A DNA stretch of 64,000 bases, from positions 62,001 through 126,000 of the forward strand of contig DPRR01000029.1 in the NCBI GenBank assembly GCA_003538625.1. Direction: 5' to 3'. Below, one piece after another: positions 34,533 to 43,754 of the stretch. Numbering within the stretch: position 1 is the first letter of the stretch; every line of letters starts with the position of its first letter. Origin of the DNA: Ignavibacteriales bacterium (GTDB lineage: Bacteria > Bacteroidota > Ignavibacteria > Ignavibacteriales > Ignavibacteriaceae). A program made the position numbers and the translations under genes. The notes beneath the pieces were generated by a model. The model saw only the letters and a program-made list of their open reading frames with translations. It ran no database searches and was not told the DNA's origin.

Positions 34533-35699
34533 TTATAATTGAACCCCAATTGCCAGTTTACCAATTGTTTGTTTTCTAAAATCACCGGAGAAAAGATGTG
34601 AATCTGCAATTGCTAAATCGGCTGAGAATATATCATAATTAAATCTTAAGCCACCAATCAGGTATAAGGCATTCATCTTTTCGTTGATATCAAAAAAGTC
34701 TTCATCAAAATTTTTATCTGTGTAGTAAAATCCAAATGATGGTGCAAACATTTCATTAATTCTGTAAATACCACTTGCAGAAAATTCTAGTTGGTTTTTT
34801 ATGTAATCATTATCTGGTTCCCACATTACTCCTGTTATCATAGCATTAAGTCTGAACGACTCTGTTAGGTCAGCAGAAACATCTAAATTAAATTTATCAG
34901 GAACACTTCCTACTAAATTAAATTTTGAGTTTATATATGCTGGTATACGGCCCGTAGAATCCGGATCATAAACATAAATTAAGTCATTAGTGTATTCATA
35001 TATTTTTTCAAAATCCGGCTCGATTTCATAAGAAAAACCGATTATAAAAATTCTACTGTTTGAGATTTGATTAGAGTACTGCAATCCAATAGCATAGCTT
35101 CCTATGTTGTCTGATTCATCAATCTGTATTCCTAACAATTTTTCATAAAATTTTAAATGATTGTATGAATATCTAAATCCGATTTCTAATGAGGATGATT
35201 CGTTAAATACTTCAGGAAATGAATAAGATGCTGAAAGTGAATATGATTGAACACGAGTCTTGTATTCAACTTGAAAATATTCTCCTGTTCCATCCGGATC
35301 TTGAGTAGTTGTAATTTGTATTGAATCAAAATCGAGTGAGCCGTTATACTTTTGTCCAAATCCCAATCCAAAAGAAAAATCATCAAACTTAAAAACTGCA
35401 CCAGCAGATTGAGGCATCCAATCATTTTTACGAGATGTACCGATATCAGCAATCCAAGCTTCATCGATACTGGAACTAAGTTGATACGACAATCCAAATG
35501 AGTAATTATCAAAATTTGAAATTGCTGCAGGATTCATAAATCCGATGTTGGAGATGTCATTATCAATAGAGGAGTTTCCTTTTGAATTAAGAAGGTTTAT
35601 TCCAAAACCTTGAGGCGTTATGATTGCTTGTGTATCACTTCTTTGTGGTAGTGTAAGGGTAGAATAAATAAGAACTAAAAACATAACTAACTTTTTCAT
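34533..35699 (-). CDS. FadL/OmpP1-like outer-membrane beta-barrel protein
   Basis: 388 residues from MKKLVMF at 35699, with an AGGGGC ribosome-binding site just ahead. The frame is open 26 codons further, but that extension would be translated from a palindromic repeat. Signal peptide about 1-18. The motif SNIGFMNPAAIS near residue 50 is typical of FadL/TodX transporters, followed by many amphipathic beta strands and a closing KLAIGVQL. Likely a channel for hydrophobic compounds or a PorV-like barrel. The neighbour at 33057-34319 is of related architecture. Confidence 0.78.
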   Translation of the reverse strand: MKKLVMFLVLIYSTLTLPQRSDTQAIITPQGFGINLLNSKGNSSIDNDISNIGFMNPAAISNFDNYSFGLSYQLSSSIDEAWIADIGTSRKNDWMPQSAGAVFKFDDFSFGLGFGQKYNGSLDFDSIQITTTQDPDGTGEYFQVEYKTRVQSYSLSASYSFPEVFNESSSLEIGFRYSYNHLKFYEKLLGIQIDESDNIGSYAIGLQYSNQISNSRIFIIGFSYEIEPDFEKIYEYTNDLIYVYDPDSTGRIPAYINSKFNLVGSVPDKFNLDVSADLTESFRLNAMITGVMWEPDNDYIKNQLEFSASGIYRINEMFAPSFGFYYTDKNFDEDFFDINEKMNALYLIGGLRFNYDIFSADLAIADSHLFSGDFRKQTIGKLAIGVQL

Positions 35700-35729
35700 T
35701 GAGCCCCTGAATAGAATGCTTTTGAAAAT

Positions 35730-35800
35730 GTCATCACGAGCGAAGCGACGTGATCTGAATAATAAACAGATTGCCACGTCGCTTCGCTCCTCGCAATGAC
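35730..35800. repeat. GTCAT...GATGAC-type palindrome, second copy
   Basis: Begins GTCATCACGAGCGAAGCG and ends TCGCAATGAC, with an internal ACGTGATCTG / CAGATTGCCACGT pair. Related in layout to 32967-33043 (arms GTCAT and ATGAC, GAAGC and GCTTC blocks). It fills the space between the FadL-like gene and the stop of the next gene. Confidence 0.8.
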
Positions 35801-37123
35801 TTACTTGATTATTTTTTTCTCTCTTAAAACAGTTTCAATCGTTATAGCACCAATTTCCTGTAAATCATATTTAACACGTGTGCTTGGTTTTTTAATCTTA
35901 ATATATCTGCTAAGATCAATCGGAGTTCCGATAACTACAGCATCACATTTTGTGTTATTGATAGTTGTTTCAAGATCTTTTAATTGAGCATCGCCATATC
36001 CCATTGCAGGAAGTAGTACACCAATGTTTGGATATTTTTCAAATGTTGCAGTTATAGATTTTACAGTATAAGGTCTTGGATCAACTAATTCTTTTGCACC
36101 GAGTTTTAATGCTGCTACAACACCTGCGCCGTATTTCATTTCACCGTGTGTAAGTGTTGGTCCATCTTCAACAACAAGAACGCGTTTGCCTCTAATCATT
36201 TCCGGATGTTCAACTGTAACAGGAGAAGCTGCTTCAATTATTGTTGCATTAGGATTTACTTTTCTGATATTATCTCTTACTGTATTTATTCCTGCATTAT
36301 CGGCAGAGTCAATTTTATTAATAACAACCGCATCTGCTAATCTTAAAGAAGTGTTGCCGGGATAATATTTCATTTCGTGTCCCGGTCTGTGTGGATCAAC
36401 AACTGTGAAAGTAACATCAGCTTTGTAAAATGAAAAATCATTATTACCGCCATCCCACAAAATAACATCAGCTTCTTTTTCTGCTTCGCGTAAAATTGCT
36501 TCGTAGTCAACTCCGGCGTAAATAACTCCGCCTCTTGCAACGTGTGGTTCGTACTCTTCAATTTCTTCGATTGTACATTTATGTTTTTTAAGATCAGCAT
36601 AAGTTGCAAAGCGCTGTACTTTTTGTTTTACAAGATCACCGTAAGGCATTGGATGACGAATAGCTACAACTTTTTTACCAGCCGCAGTTAACACTTCTAC
36701 AATTTTGCGTGATGTTTGAGATTTACCGCAGCCTGTTCTTACAGCTAAAACAGCAATAACAGGTTTTGTACTTTTAACTTCAGTTTCTGCAGCTCCGAGT
36801 AAACGAAATGAAACTCCGCAAGCATTAACGATTGAAGCTTTAGTCATAACATATTCAAATGGTACATCTGAGTATGAGAAAACTACTTCATCAACTTTTA
36901 ATTTTTTGATAAGGGTTTCTAATTCTTTTTCTTCGTAGATCTTTATTCCGTTTGGATAAAGTGTACCGGCAAGTTGTTTAGGGTAAGTGCGGCCTTCAAT
37001 ATTTGGGATTTGTGTTGCGGTAAATGCTACAACATTGTAGTCTTTGTTGTCTCTGAAGAAGACGTTAAAGTTGTGGAAATCGCGTCCAGCAGCGCCCATT
37101 ATCAACACGTTCTTACGAGCCAT
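35801..37123 (-). CDS. Cyclic 2,3-diphosphoglycerate synthetase-like GTPase/ATPase
   Basis: A 440-residue protein beginning MARKNVLIMGAAGRDFHNFN, the signature of the cyclic 2,3-diphosphoglycerate synthetase family. A P-loop AVRTGCGKSQTSR lies near 127-139, followed by RHPMPYGDL, GGVIYAGVDYE, ILWDGGNNDFSFY and VINKID. In methanogens the enzyme makes the thermoprotectant cyclic 2,3-diphosphoglycerate from 2,3-diphosphoglycerate and ATP. Bacterial members are common, but their product is less certain. No 2-phosphoglycerate kinase gene is adjacent, so the role in this organism is open. Confidence 0.82.
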   Translation of the reverse strand: MARKNVLIMGAAGRDFHNFNVFFRDNKDYNVVAFTATQIPNIEGRTYPKQLAGTLYPNGIKIYEEKELETLIKKLKVDEVVFSYSDVPFEYVMTKASIVNACGVSFRLLGAAETEVKSTKPVIAVLAVRTGCGKSQTSRKIVEVLTAAGKKVVAIRHPMPYGDLVKQKVQRFATYADLKKHKCTIEEIEEYEPHVARGGVIYAGVDYEAILREAEKEADVILWDGGNNDFSFYKADVTFTVVDPHRPGHEMKYYPGNTSLRLADAVVINKIDSADNAGINTVRDNIRKVNPNATIIEAASPVTVEHPEMIRGKRVLVVEDGPTLTHGEMKYGAGVVAALKLGAKELVDPRPYTVKSITATFEKYPNIGVLLPAMGYGDAQLKDLETTINNTKCDAVVIGTPIDLSRYIKIKKPSTRVKYDLQEIGAITIETVLREKKIIK

Positions 37124-37420
37124 AGAAATACTCTCCTTTGTGCTTTTAGATTTTGTTGTTGTATAAAAATATTTTGATTCATTTTTATTAGTATTTAAAA
37201 ATTTATTGATCCAAATTTAAGGGATTTTGTCCAAGTTTCCTCGAAAAATCGGTCGTTTTGATTAGCTTTTGATCAGAAGAATTTAAAAAGTGCGTTTAAG
37301 TTAAATAGGGCAAGAAAATGATTCACTTATTAAATAAAATTATTTAAAATAAATTAATACTAATGGATTATTTTTAATTTTACATCTGTTTTTAAGTAAC
37401 CTCTATAAAAAGGAACAACT

Positions 37421-37807
37421 ATGAAAAATAAAGTTGACCATTCGGGAAGCATTTTAAAACTTCATTCAAGAAAGCATTTTTTCAAAAATCTTACAAAAAG
37501 TTTTATAACAGGATTTGTAATGATTTTGATTTCATTAGGGATTGGGGGATTAGGTTACCACATTTATGGTAATCTTGATTGGCTTTCTGCGTTTCTGAAC
37601 GCTTCAATGATTTTAACAGGTATGGGTCCGGTTGATCCAATGATATCTCCGGCCGGAAAACTCTTTGCTATATTTTATTCCTTGTTTAGCGGAGTTACAT
37701 TTTTAATTATAGCAGGAATTATTTTCGCCCCAATCTACCAGAGATTTCTTCACAAATTCCATTTAGATATTTATTCCTCGCCTGAAGAAGATGAAAGGAA
37801 AAATTAA
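37421..37807 (+). CDS. Small two-span membrane protein with a pore-loop-like segment
   Basis: A 128-residue protein with two strong membrane spans (about 28-50 and 85-108) and a hydrophobic re-entrant segment between them (WLSAFLNASMILTGMGPVDPM). The layout resembles two-span potassium channels, but the selectivity filter TxGYGD is replaced by TGMGPVDP, so ion selectivity is doubtful. The stop overlaps the start of the VIT-like transporter gene by one base (TAATG), indicating joint translation. Function unknown; a partner of the transporter is a fair inference. Confidence 0.65.
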   Translation: MKNKVDHSGSILKLHSRKHFFKNLTKSFITGFVMILISLGIGGLGYHIYGNLDWLSAFLNASMILTGMGPVDPMISPAGKLFAIFYSLFSGVTFLIIAGIIFAPIYQRFLHKFHLDIYSSPEEDERKN

Positions 37808-38502
37808 TGTCCAGCTTAATACATGTTGAAAAACACTTTAATGCAAGTGATAGTGTTCGTGATGTTGTGATTGGAATGAGTGATGGTCTAACAGTTCCAT
37901 TTGCATTAGCTGCAGGATTGACAGGTGCAATAGCTGCTTCCTCAATTGTTATTACTGCAGGATTTGCAGAAATAGCTGCGGGTTCCATTGCAATGGGCCT
38001 GGGCGGTTATCTGGCTGCTAAAAGCGATAATGACCATTACAAAAGTGAAAAGCATCGCGAGTATCTGGAAGTAAAGGACGTAGAGCAGCTTGAACTTGAT
38101 GAGGTCTCAGATATTTTTAAGGATTATGGATTAACTGAAACAGAAATTGAATCCATTCTAAAAAATTTTAAATCTAAACCTGATAAATGGGTAGACTTTA
38201 TGATGAAGTTTGAATTGGGACTTGAAGAACCCGATCCAAAAAGAGCATATAAAAGTGCTGCAACAATTGCATTTTCTTATATAGCAGGCGGTATGATTCC
38301 TTTATCTCCGTACTTTTTCTTTTCGAATGCACAAAGAGGGCTGCTATTTTCTGCAACTGTAACAATGATCGCTTTACTCTGTTTCGGTTTTGTAAAAGGA
38401 AAATTTACAGGAGCTAAACCGATACGAAGCGCATTTCAAACGGTTTTAATCGGAGGACTGGCAGCAGGTATTGCTTTTTTATTAGCAAAAATTATTTCAT
38501 AA
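37807..38502 (+). CDS. VIT1/CCC1-family metal transporter
   Basis: A 231-residue protein with five membrane spans. The first segment SVRDVVIGMSDGLTVPFALAAGLTGA and the second GFAEIAAGSIAMGLGGYLAAKSDNDHY are the classic VIT1/CCC1 signature. The cytoplasmic middle region holds acidic residues (EVKDVEQLELDEVSDIF) as in the metal-binding loop. C-terminal spans start at AYKSAATIAFSYIAGGMIPLSPY. Relatives move iron or manganese out of the cytoplasm. It is coupled to the small pore-like protein upstream. Confidence 0.9.
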   Translation: MSSLIHVEKHFNASDSVRDVVIGMSDGLTVPFALAAGLTGAIAASSIVITAGFAEIAAGSIAMGLGGYLAAKSDNDHYKSEKHREYLEVKDVEQLELDEVSDIFKDYGLTETEIESILKNFKSKPDKWVDFMMKFELGLEEPDPKRAYKSAATIAFSYIAGGMIPLSPYFFFSNAQRGLLFSATVTMIALLCFGFVKGKFTGAKPIRSAFQTVLIGGLAAGIAFLLAKIIS

Positions 38503-38657
38503 AAAATTTTTTCAGGCGATATTGCAGTTGTGGAAATATTCCTGAGGAAAAAATAAATCGTAATTAACTTAGCCGTGTTCAATCTAATATTCATAAAAAG
38601 ATTATTAAATTTCATTAACTAAAAATAAAATTCGTTTCAAAATCCCGCGAGGAAAAA

Positions 38658-40121
38658 ATGAAAACACTATTCTTATTCGTTCTTCTCTCAATTTCAATTC
38701 TATCTCAGAGCAATTTAAAGTTCGATGATTATTTTGTTGATGAAACATTACGCATAGATTATTTTCATATCGGTGATGCAAAAACAGAAATGGTTACCAT
38801 TGATAAACTATTTCGTTATGGAATTTGGGCGGGTAGTATAAATCATCTGATTGATAATTTTAATAATGGTAAGTACTATCTTAAAATATATGATTATAGT
38901 TCAGGTAATTTAATTTATTCAAAAGGGTTCGATACTTTTTTTGGCGAGTATGCAACAGGAGAGGACGGAATGAACGGTATAGTAAAAAGTTTTCACGAAT
39001 CAGCAATTATTCCAGTGCCCAAAAACAAAATTGCATTTGCTCTTGAAAAAAGAAATGATAAAAATGAGTTAGTTGAATTTTTTAGAACCCTTATTGATCC
39101 CGCAAGTATTTATATAATTAAAGATAAAATTGCTGATGCCTCAGTAGAAATTTTCAAACCTGTGTATAACGGTGATCCCCATAAGAAAGTTGATATAGTT
39201 GTTTTAGCTGAAGGTTATACAAAATCTGAAAAAGAAAAATTTGTAAGTGACCTAAATAAATTTGTAGGATATTTCTTTGAGCAGGAGCCGTATAAATCTC
39301 AAAAAAATAATTTTAACATTTATGGTGTCTTTAAACCTTCAGAAGAATCCGGAACAGATTTACCGGGTGCTGATATTTTTGTTAACACCATTCTTAATAC
39401 AACATTCTGGTCGCTGGGTTCTGAAAGATATTTAATGACAGAAGATAATTTATCAATGCGTAATCTTGCGGCTCACGTTCCTTATGATGCAATTTATATC
39501 CAGGTAAATCATCCACGCTATGGCGGTGGTGGAATTTATAATCAATATTGCACTTACACTACAGACAATCAGTTTGCAAAGTATTTATTCACACACGAGT
39601 TTGGTCATTCATTTACCGGATTAGCTGACGAATATTACACTTCGGATGTTGCTTACAATGATTTCTTCAAACCAACCGTTGAACCAGTTGAACCAAACAT
39701 TACAGCTTTGATGGATCCGAAAAATATTAAATGGAAAAAATATTTAAGTGATGGAATTGAAATCCCAACTCCATGGGAGAAAGAAGAGTTTGATAAATTT
39801 AGCTATGAATGGTTGAAGGAAAGAAATAGATTAAACAGTTTTGTATCCGAGTTAAAAAGAAACCGCGCTCCAGAAAATGAAATAAAAGCTGCTGAAGAAG
39901 AATATGCAATGAAAGATAAAAAGCAATCAGAAAAAGTAGATAAATATTTAATGAGCAGTAAATACTGGAACAAAGTCGGCGCATTTGAAGGTGCCGGTTA
40001 TCAGCCGACAGGAATTTACAGACCTATGATTGATTGCATAATGTTTTCTAAAGGTGATAAACCATTCTGTAAAGTTTGTGAAGAAGCAATTAAAGAAGTT
40101 ATTGGAAGTTATACTAAATAA
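38658..40121 (+). CDS. M64 (IgA-peptidase-like) zinc metallopeptidase, secreted
   Basis: A 487-residue protein with a signal peptide (1-16, ending ILSQ). The first ~170 residues form an N-terminal domain. The peptidase domain follows, starting VDIVVLAEGYTKSEKEKF, with zinc motif THEFGHSF (His313, Glu314, His317) and the nearby ADEYY. This layout matches peptidase family M64, whose members include IgA proteases and many secreted proteases in Bacteroidota. The C-terminal region has a long charged helical insert and a Cys pair (FCKVCEEAI). It lacks the T9SS sorting tail, so secretion beyond the periplasm is uncertain. Confidence 0.85.
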   Translation: MKTLFLFVLLSISILSQSNLKFDDYFVDETLRIDYFHIGDAKTEMVTIDKLFRYGIWAGSINHLIDNFNNGKYYLKIYDYSSGNLIYSKGFDTFFGEYATGEDGMNGIVKSFHESAIIPVPKNKIAFALEKRNDKNELVEFFRTLIDPASIYIIKDKIADASVEIFKPVYNGDPHKKVDIVVLAEGYTKSEKEKFVSDLNKFVGYFFEQEPYKSQKNNFNIYGVFKPSEESGTDLPGADIFVNTILNTTFWSLGSERYLMTEDNLSMRNLAAHVPYDAIYIQVNHPRYGGGGIYNQYCTYTTDNQFAKYLFTHEFGHSFTGLADEYYTSDVAYNDFFKPTVEPVEPNITALMDPKNIKWKKYLSDGIEIPTPWEKEEFDKFSYEWLKERNRLNSFVSELKRNRAPENEIKAAEEEYAMKDKKQSEKVDKYLMSSKYWNKVGAFEGAGYQPTGIYRPMIDCIMFSKGDKPFCKVCEEAIKEVIGSYTK

Positions 40122-40143
40122 TTCTTCTCTGTGTCTTCGTGCC

Positions 40144-40176
40144 TCTGTGGTTAATGTTTTTTCTTTACCACAGAGT
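40144..40176. repeat. CTCTGTGGTTAA-type palindrome between convergent genes
   Basis: Arms CTCTGTGGTTAA (40144-40155) and TTACCACAGAG (40166-40176) with a T-rich loop; CTCTGTGTCTTCGTG just ahead extends the repeat. It lies between the convergent M64 gene and the methyltransferase gene and could stop transcription from both sides. The sequence type is a widespread dispersed repeat. Confidence 0.7.
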
Positions 40177-41117
40177 CACGGAGTTGATTTAAGAAGATTA
40201 ACAACAGATGAAATATACCTGGCATCTGTTCCGCAGCAGCCGCCAAGAATTTTAAGATTGTATTTTTTATTCAAATCAAACATTCCACGTGCCCAGTTAG
40301 AGGGCGAATCAGCATCGAGATTTTCAAGTGTATCAAGTTCTTCAGGACTTTTATCCGAAGCATTAGCCTGAATACCAAATAATCTTTTCTTTAAAATAGC
40401 ATCTTCATCATTAAGATTAATAAATGATTTATGAAGCACATCCGGATGGATACAATTTGTTAAATAAAATAATGGTGGAGTTGAAGCTGAATCATCAATA
40501 ATTTTAATCGCATCAGTTAGCAGAGTGCCATCAAGTAATTTGCCATTATCTCTTATTACGAAACTTATTACATAATCTTTTTTCGTTTCACTCATTGCCT
40601 TTGCAATTCCAATAGCTTCTGTTAAAGCGGGAAGGGTTGAAGCAAAAAGAAAGTCAACTCCTGCATCAGCAAGAACCTGAATTTGTTCTTTATGAAAATG
40701 ATAAGAATCGTTTTCACTTAACGCTTCTTCAGGTTTGTATGCATCGCCTTTACAGCCTGTTAATCCGCCGATGTAAATCTTTTCAGAAAAATTGCTGTAG
40801 GATTTTCTAATAGTATCAACAAATAAAAAAGCATCAGAGTTGATTGTTTTCATATCAACATTAGCATTTATTGTTCTTTCTTTATTTGTCCGCCAGGTTG
40901 GAGTTAATAACATTATTGGTAAGTCTGATGACTCGGCAATATCTATATATTCACGATAGATTTTTTCTAATAAAGCTTCTCCCGTTTCATTATAGATCAT
41001 AAGAGCATTTGATAAAGTATCATCAAGCGGATAATTGAACTCACGTTTCAATCTTTCAATTATTGAACCTTCAGTTATGATGTGCGGATAGAAATTAACT
41101 GCTTTTTTAAATGTCAT
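40176..41117 (-). CDS. Homocysteine S-methyltransferase family protein
   Basis: A 313-residue barrel protein. The Zn-binding Cys residues are present in LTNCIHPDVL (about 222) and in LGGCCGTDARYI near the C terminus, as in BHMT/MmuM-type enzymes. The N terminus starts AVNFYPHIITEGSIIERL in place of the usual DGGMGTEL, a deviant form seen in distant members. Known family reaction: transfer of a methyl group from S-methylmethionine, betaine or similar donors to homocysteine. Donor not determined. It overlaps the stop of the upstream T9SS gene by 4 bp. Confidence 0.85.
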   Translation of the reverse strand: MTFKKAVNFYPHIITEGSIIERLKREFNYPLDDTLSNALMIYNETGEALLEKIYREYIDIAESSDLPIMLLTPTWRTNKERTINANVDMKTINSDAFLFVDTIRKSYSNFSEKIYIGGLTGCKGDAYKPEEALSENDSYHFHKEQIQVLADAGVDFLFASTLPALTEAIGIAKAMSETKKDYVISFVIRDNGKLLDGTLLTDAIKIIDDSASTPPLFYLTNCIHPDVLHKSFINLNDEDAILKKRLFGIQANASDKSPEELDTLENLDADSPSNWARGMFDLNKKYNLKILGGCCGTDARYISSVVNLLKSTP

Positions 41118-42856
41118 TTTAACAGGATCATCTTTCTAGTTTGAACAAATTCTTCGGCTGTAATTTTATAATAGTATATTCCTGAAGAAAGATTTGAAGC
41201 ATTAAATTCTGCTTCAAATTTTCCTGCCATTCTGTATTCATTTACAAGAATTGCAACTTCATTACCAAGAACGTCATATATTTTTAAGGTTTGATGACTG
41301 TTGACTGGCGACTGCCAACTGATTTTTGTAGTTGGATTAAACGGATTTGGATAATTCTGTGCTAAAGAAAACTTTGCTGGTGGATTTATCTCTACTTCAA
41401 TTGTCATTGAGTATTCAAACGTTCCATCAAAATCTATTTGCTTTAATCTGTATTGATATGTTCCAGATGATAAGTTTTCATCTATATAAAAATAAGTTTG
41501 TGGTTCTGTTGTTGTTCCATTTCCATTTACAAAACTAATTGTATTCCATTCCTGATTGCCGACTGTTGACTGAAGACTGTGGACTTGTTTTCTTTCAATA
41601 TTAAATCCTGAGTTATTAGTTTCTGTCGCAGTTGTCCAGTTTAAAGTAACACCATTATCATCAACTGAAGAAGCGAAGGAAAGAAGTTCTACAGGAACAA
41701 CAGCAGGAACATAAGCTGTGGCTTCATTACTCCAATTGCTTCTAAAACTTCCTCCCGGACCTTCACGAACCTGAATTCGATAAGTATATATATTATCCAA
41801 CTGTATTGTAGAATCTTCAAAGTAAAGTACATTTGGTCCGACCCAAGCAATTTGATAGTAATTTGTAGAACTATTTGGAAGTCCATTCTTTCTTTGAATA
41901 ACATATCCCCAACTTGGATTTATAGTACTTCCTGGATCCCAACTCAAAAATACTTTTTGTGATTCACTATCAGAATTGGCACAAATTTGTGCTGGGGGTG
42001 AAGGAGTTGAGAGAGGAGAGTTTAATAAAAAATTATCTATGTACCAATATCCTGCGGAATTAGGAATTGTATCTATACAATACAAAGCTAGTTTTACGTA
42101 GTTTTCATTAGGAACTATAACAAATGTTTGGTTGGCCGGAACATCCTCTGTTATATCTTGTTGCCATATTGGTTGCCAGGTTAATCCTTCATCAAGTGTG
42201 TAAGATAGACCGATTGTATATTGTCCAGATTGCCAGTCCAAACTATAGTTTAAATCGATAGCATTAAGGGAAGAACTCAAATCAAAAAAACTATTAAGAA
42301 TTAAATATGAAGTATCACTAACAAGCGTTGAATTATAAAAACTCAATTCAGGTGCTTGACCACCAGCAAAATTTGTATTTGAAATATTCCAAACGGCACC
42401 TTGCATTTGTAAAATTGTATAGTTGGATAAATCTCCATAAAAATAATCTTCCCAGTAGCTGAAAAATGGTCCCTGTGAAATAAAGTACCAAACAGGTCCA
42501 GCTGTTTGTCCAAATGAATTATATTCGACAACTCGCCAATAATATTTTGTATGTACATCAATTACTCCTAAAACTTCTAACGAAAGCGAACTGAATACCT
42601 TTGAGGAATCTATTCCACTTAGTACTTTTACAGAAGGATCAAGATTTATTACTAGATTGGAATCCTGGCTAATATAAACGTCATTGTATATAAGATTAGT
42701 GGGATTTTGCCAATATAAAATATGTGCCCATTGACCATTGTAATAAGATATATGTCTTGCACCGTTCGCAGTCATTGGATTAAATGGTGGGTCAGGAGCC
42801 TGTGCATATAATTGCATCGTTATTAAAAATGAAAAAAGAAAAACTAACTTTTTCAT
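41114..42856 (-). CDS. Secreted fibronectin-type-III protein with T9SS sorting domain
   Basis: A 580-residue protein with a signal peptide (1-18, ending QLYAQ). It has beta-sandwich segments resembling fibronectin type III (about 300-385, YVIQRKNGLPNSSTNYYQIAWVGP) and a conserved block VELLSFASSVDDNGVTLNWTTATETNNSGFNIERK shared with the gene at 51279. The C-terminal sorting domain (AQNYPNPFNPTTKISW... KIYDVLG... KMILLK) is typical of type IX secretion in Ignavibacteria. Likely exported to the cell surface. It overlaps the next gene, a cytosolic methyltransferase, by 4 bp. Confidence 0.85.
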   Translation of the reverse strand: MKKLVFLFSFLITMQLYAQAPDPPFNPMTANGARHISYYNGQWAHILYWQNPTNLIYNDVYISQDSNLVINLDPSVKVLSGIDSSKVFSSLSLEVLGVIDVHTKYYWRVVEYNSFGQTAGPVWYFISQGPFFSYWEDYFYGDLSNYTILQMQGAVWNISNTNFAGGQAPELSFYNSTLVSDTSYLILNSFFDLSSSLNAIDLNYSLDWQSGQYTIGLSYTLDEGLTWQPIWQQDITEDVPANQTFVIVPNENYVKLALYCIDTIPNSAGYWYIDNFLLNSPLSTPSPPAQICANSDSESQKVFLSWDPGSTINPSWGYVIQRKNGLPNSSTNYYQIAWVGPNVLYFEDSTIQLDNIYTYRIQVREGPGGSFRSNWSNEATAYVPAVVPVELLSFASSVDDNGVTLNWTTATETNNSGFNIERKQVHSLQSTVGNQEWNTISFVNGNGTTTEPQTYFYIDENLSSGTYQYRLKQIDFDGTFEYSMTIEVEINPPAKFSLAQNYPNPFNPTTKISWQSPVNSHQTLKIYDVLGNEVAILVNEYRMAGKFEAEFNASNLSSGIYYYKITAEEFVQTRKMILLK

Positions 42857-42980
42857 AAACTGAACCTCCCTTAAAAATGATCACTTCAAAAGAAACAAAT
42901 TCTAAATTCAATTACAAGTGTTTGCAGGATTTTATTTAATTTCGTTTAGTCAAAATCAAACAATAAAAAATTTTAGGATT

Positions 42981-43754
42981 ATGAAAACAAAACTTGATAT
43001 TGCAAAAAACTGGCTGCCGCGTTATACTGGAACCAACATAGATGATTTTGGAGATTATCTTCTGCTTACAAACTTTCAAAACTATGTTGATAAATTTGCT
43101 GAAAGATTTGATTGCGAGGTTAAAGGAATCGGAAGACCAATGCAGACTGCAACCAATTCGAATGGATTATCAATTATAAATTTTGGTATCGGTTCAGCAA
43201 ACGCGGCAACAATAATGGATTTACTTGTTGCACGCAAACCAAAGGGAGTATTGTTTCTTGGTAAATGCGGAGGATTAAAACATTCAACAGAGATTGGGCA
43301 TTTTATTCTACCAACTGCTGCAATAAGAGGTGAGGGAACAAGTGATGATTACAAACCAAAAGAAGTTCCTGCTTTACCCTCATTCAAACTTCATAAATTT
43401 GTTTCGGATAAAATTATTGAGCATGGAATGGAATATAGAACAGGTGTTGTTTATACAACCAACAGAAGAGTTTGGGAGTGGGATGAAGAGTTTAAACGAT
43501 ATCTAAAAAAACTTTCTACAATTGCTATCGATATGGAAACTGCCACATTGTTTATTGTTGGGTTGGTTAATGAAATTCCACGTGGTGCGTTGCTGCTTGT
43601 TTCTGATATACCAATGATTCCCGAAGGAGTAAAAACCGAAAAATCCGATAAAGAAGTAACAGAAAAATTTGCTGATCTCCATCTTGAAATTGGAATTGAA
43701 GCAATGACAGAACTTGGAGTAAAAGGAGAACAAATAAAACATTTTACATATTAA
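42981..43754 (+). CDS. amn: AMP nucleosidase
   Basis: 257 residues from the ATG at 42981, with AGGA just ahead; an earlier Met at 42918 gives an implausible N terminus. The segments TATNSNGLSIINFGIGSANAATIMDLL, GVLFLGKCGGLK and YTTNRRVWEWDEEFKRYL are present. The nucleosidase-site Glu is in AIDMETATLF, and Asp follows in LVSDIPMIPEG. All fit the short AMP nucleosidase family of Bacteroidota. The enzyme hydrolyses AMP to adenine and ribose 5-phosphate. Confidence 0.92.
   Translation: MKTKLDIAKNWLPRYTGTNIDDFGDYLLLTNFQNYVDKFAERFDCEVKGIGRPMQTATNSNGLSIINFGIGSANAATIMDLLVARKPKGVLFLGKCGGLKHSTEIGHFILPTAAIRGEGTSDDYKPKEVPALPSFKLHKFVSDKIIEHGMEYRTGVVYTTNRRVWEWDEEFKRYLKKLSTIAIDMETATLFIVGLVNEIPRGALLLVSDIPMIPEGVKTEKSDKEVTEKFADLHLEIGIEAMTELGVKGEQIKHFTY

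Noticed and set aside
35700..35777. N-terminal extension of the FadL-like protein
   Set aside because: The added 26 residues come from a palindromic repeat, while a ribosome site and signal peptide mark the start at 35699.
40054..40371. 105-codon + frame between the M64 and methyltransferase genes
   Set aside because: It covers the end of one gene, a palindrome and the antisense of the next gene.
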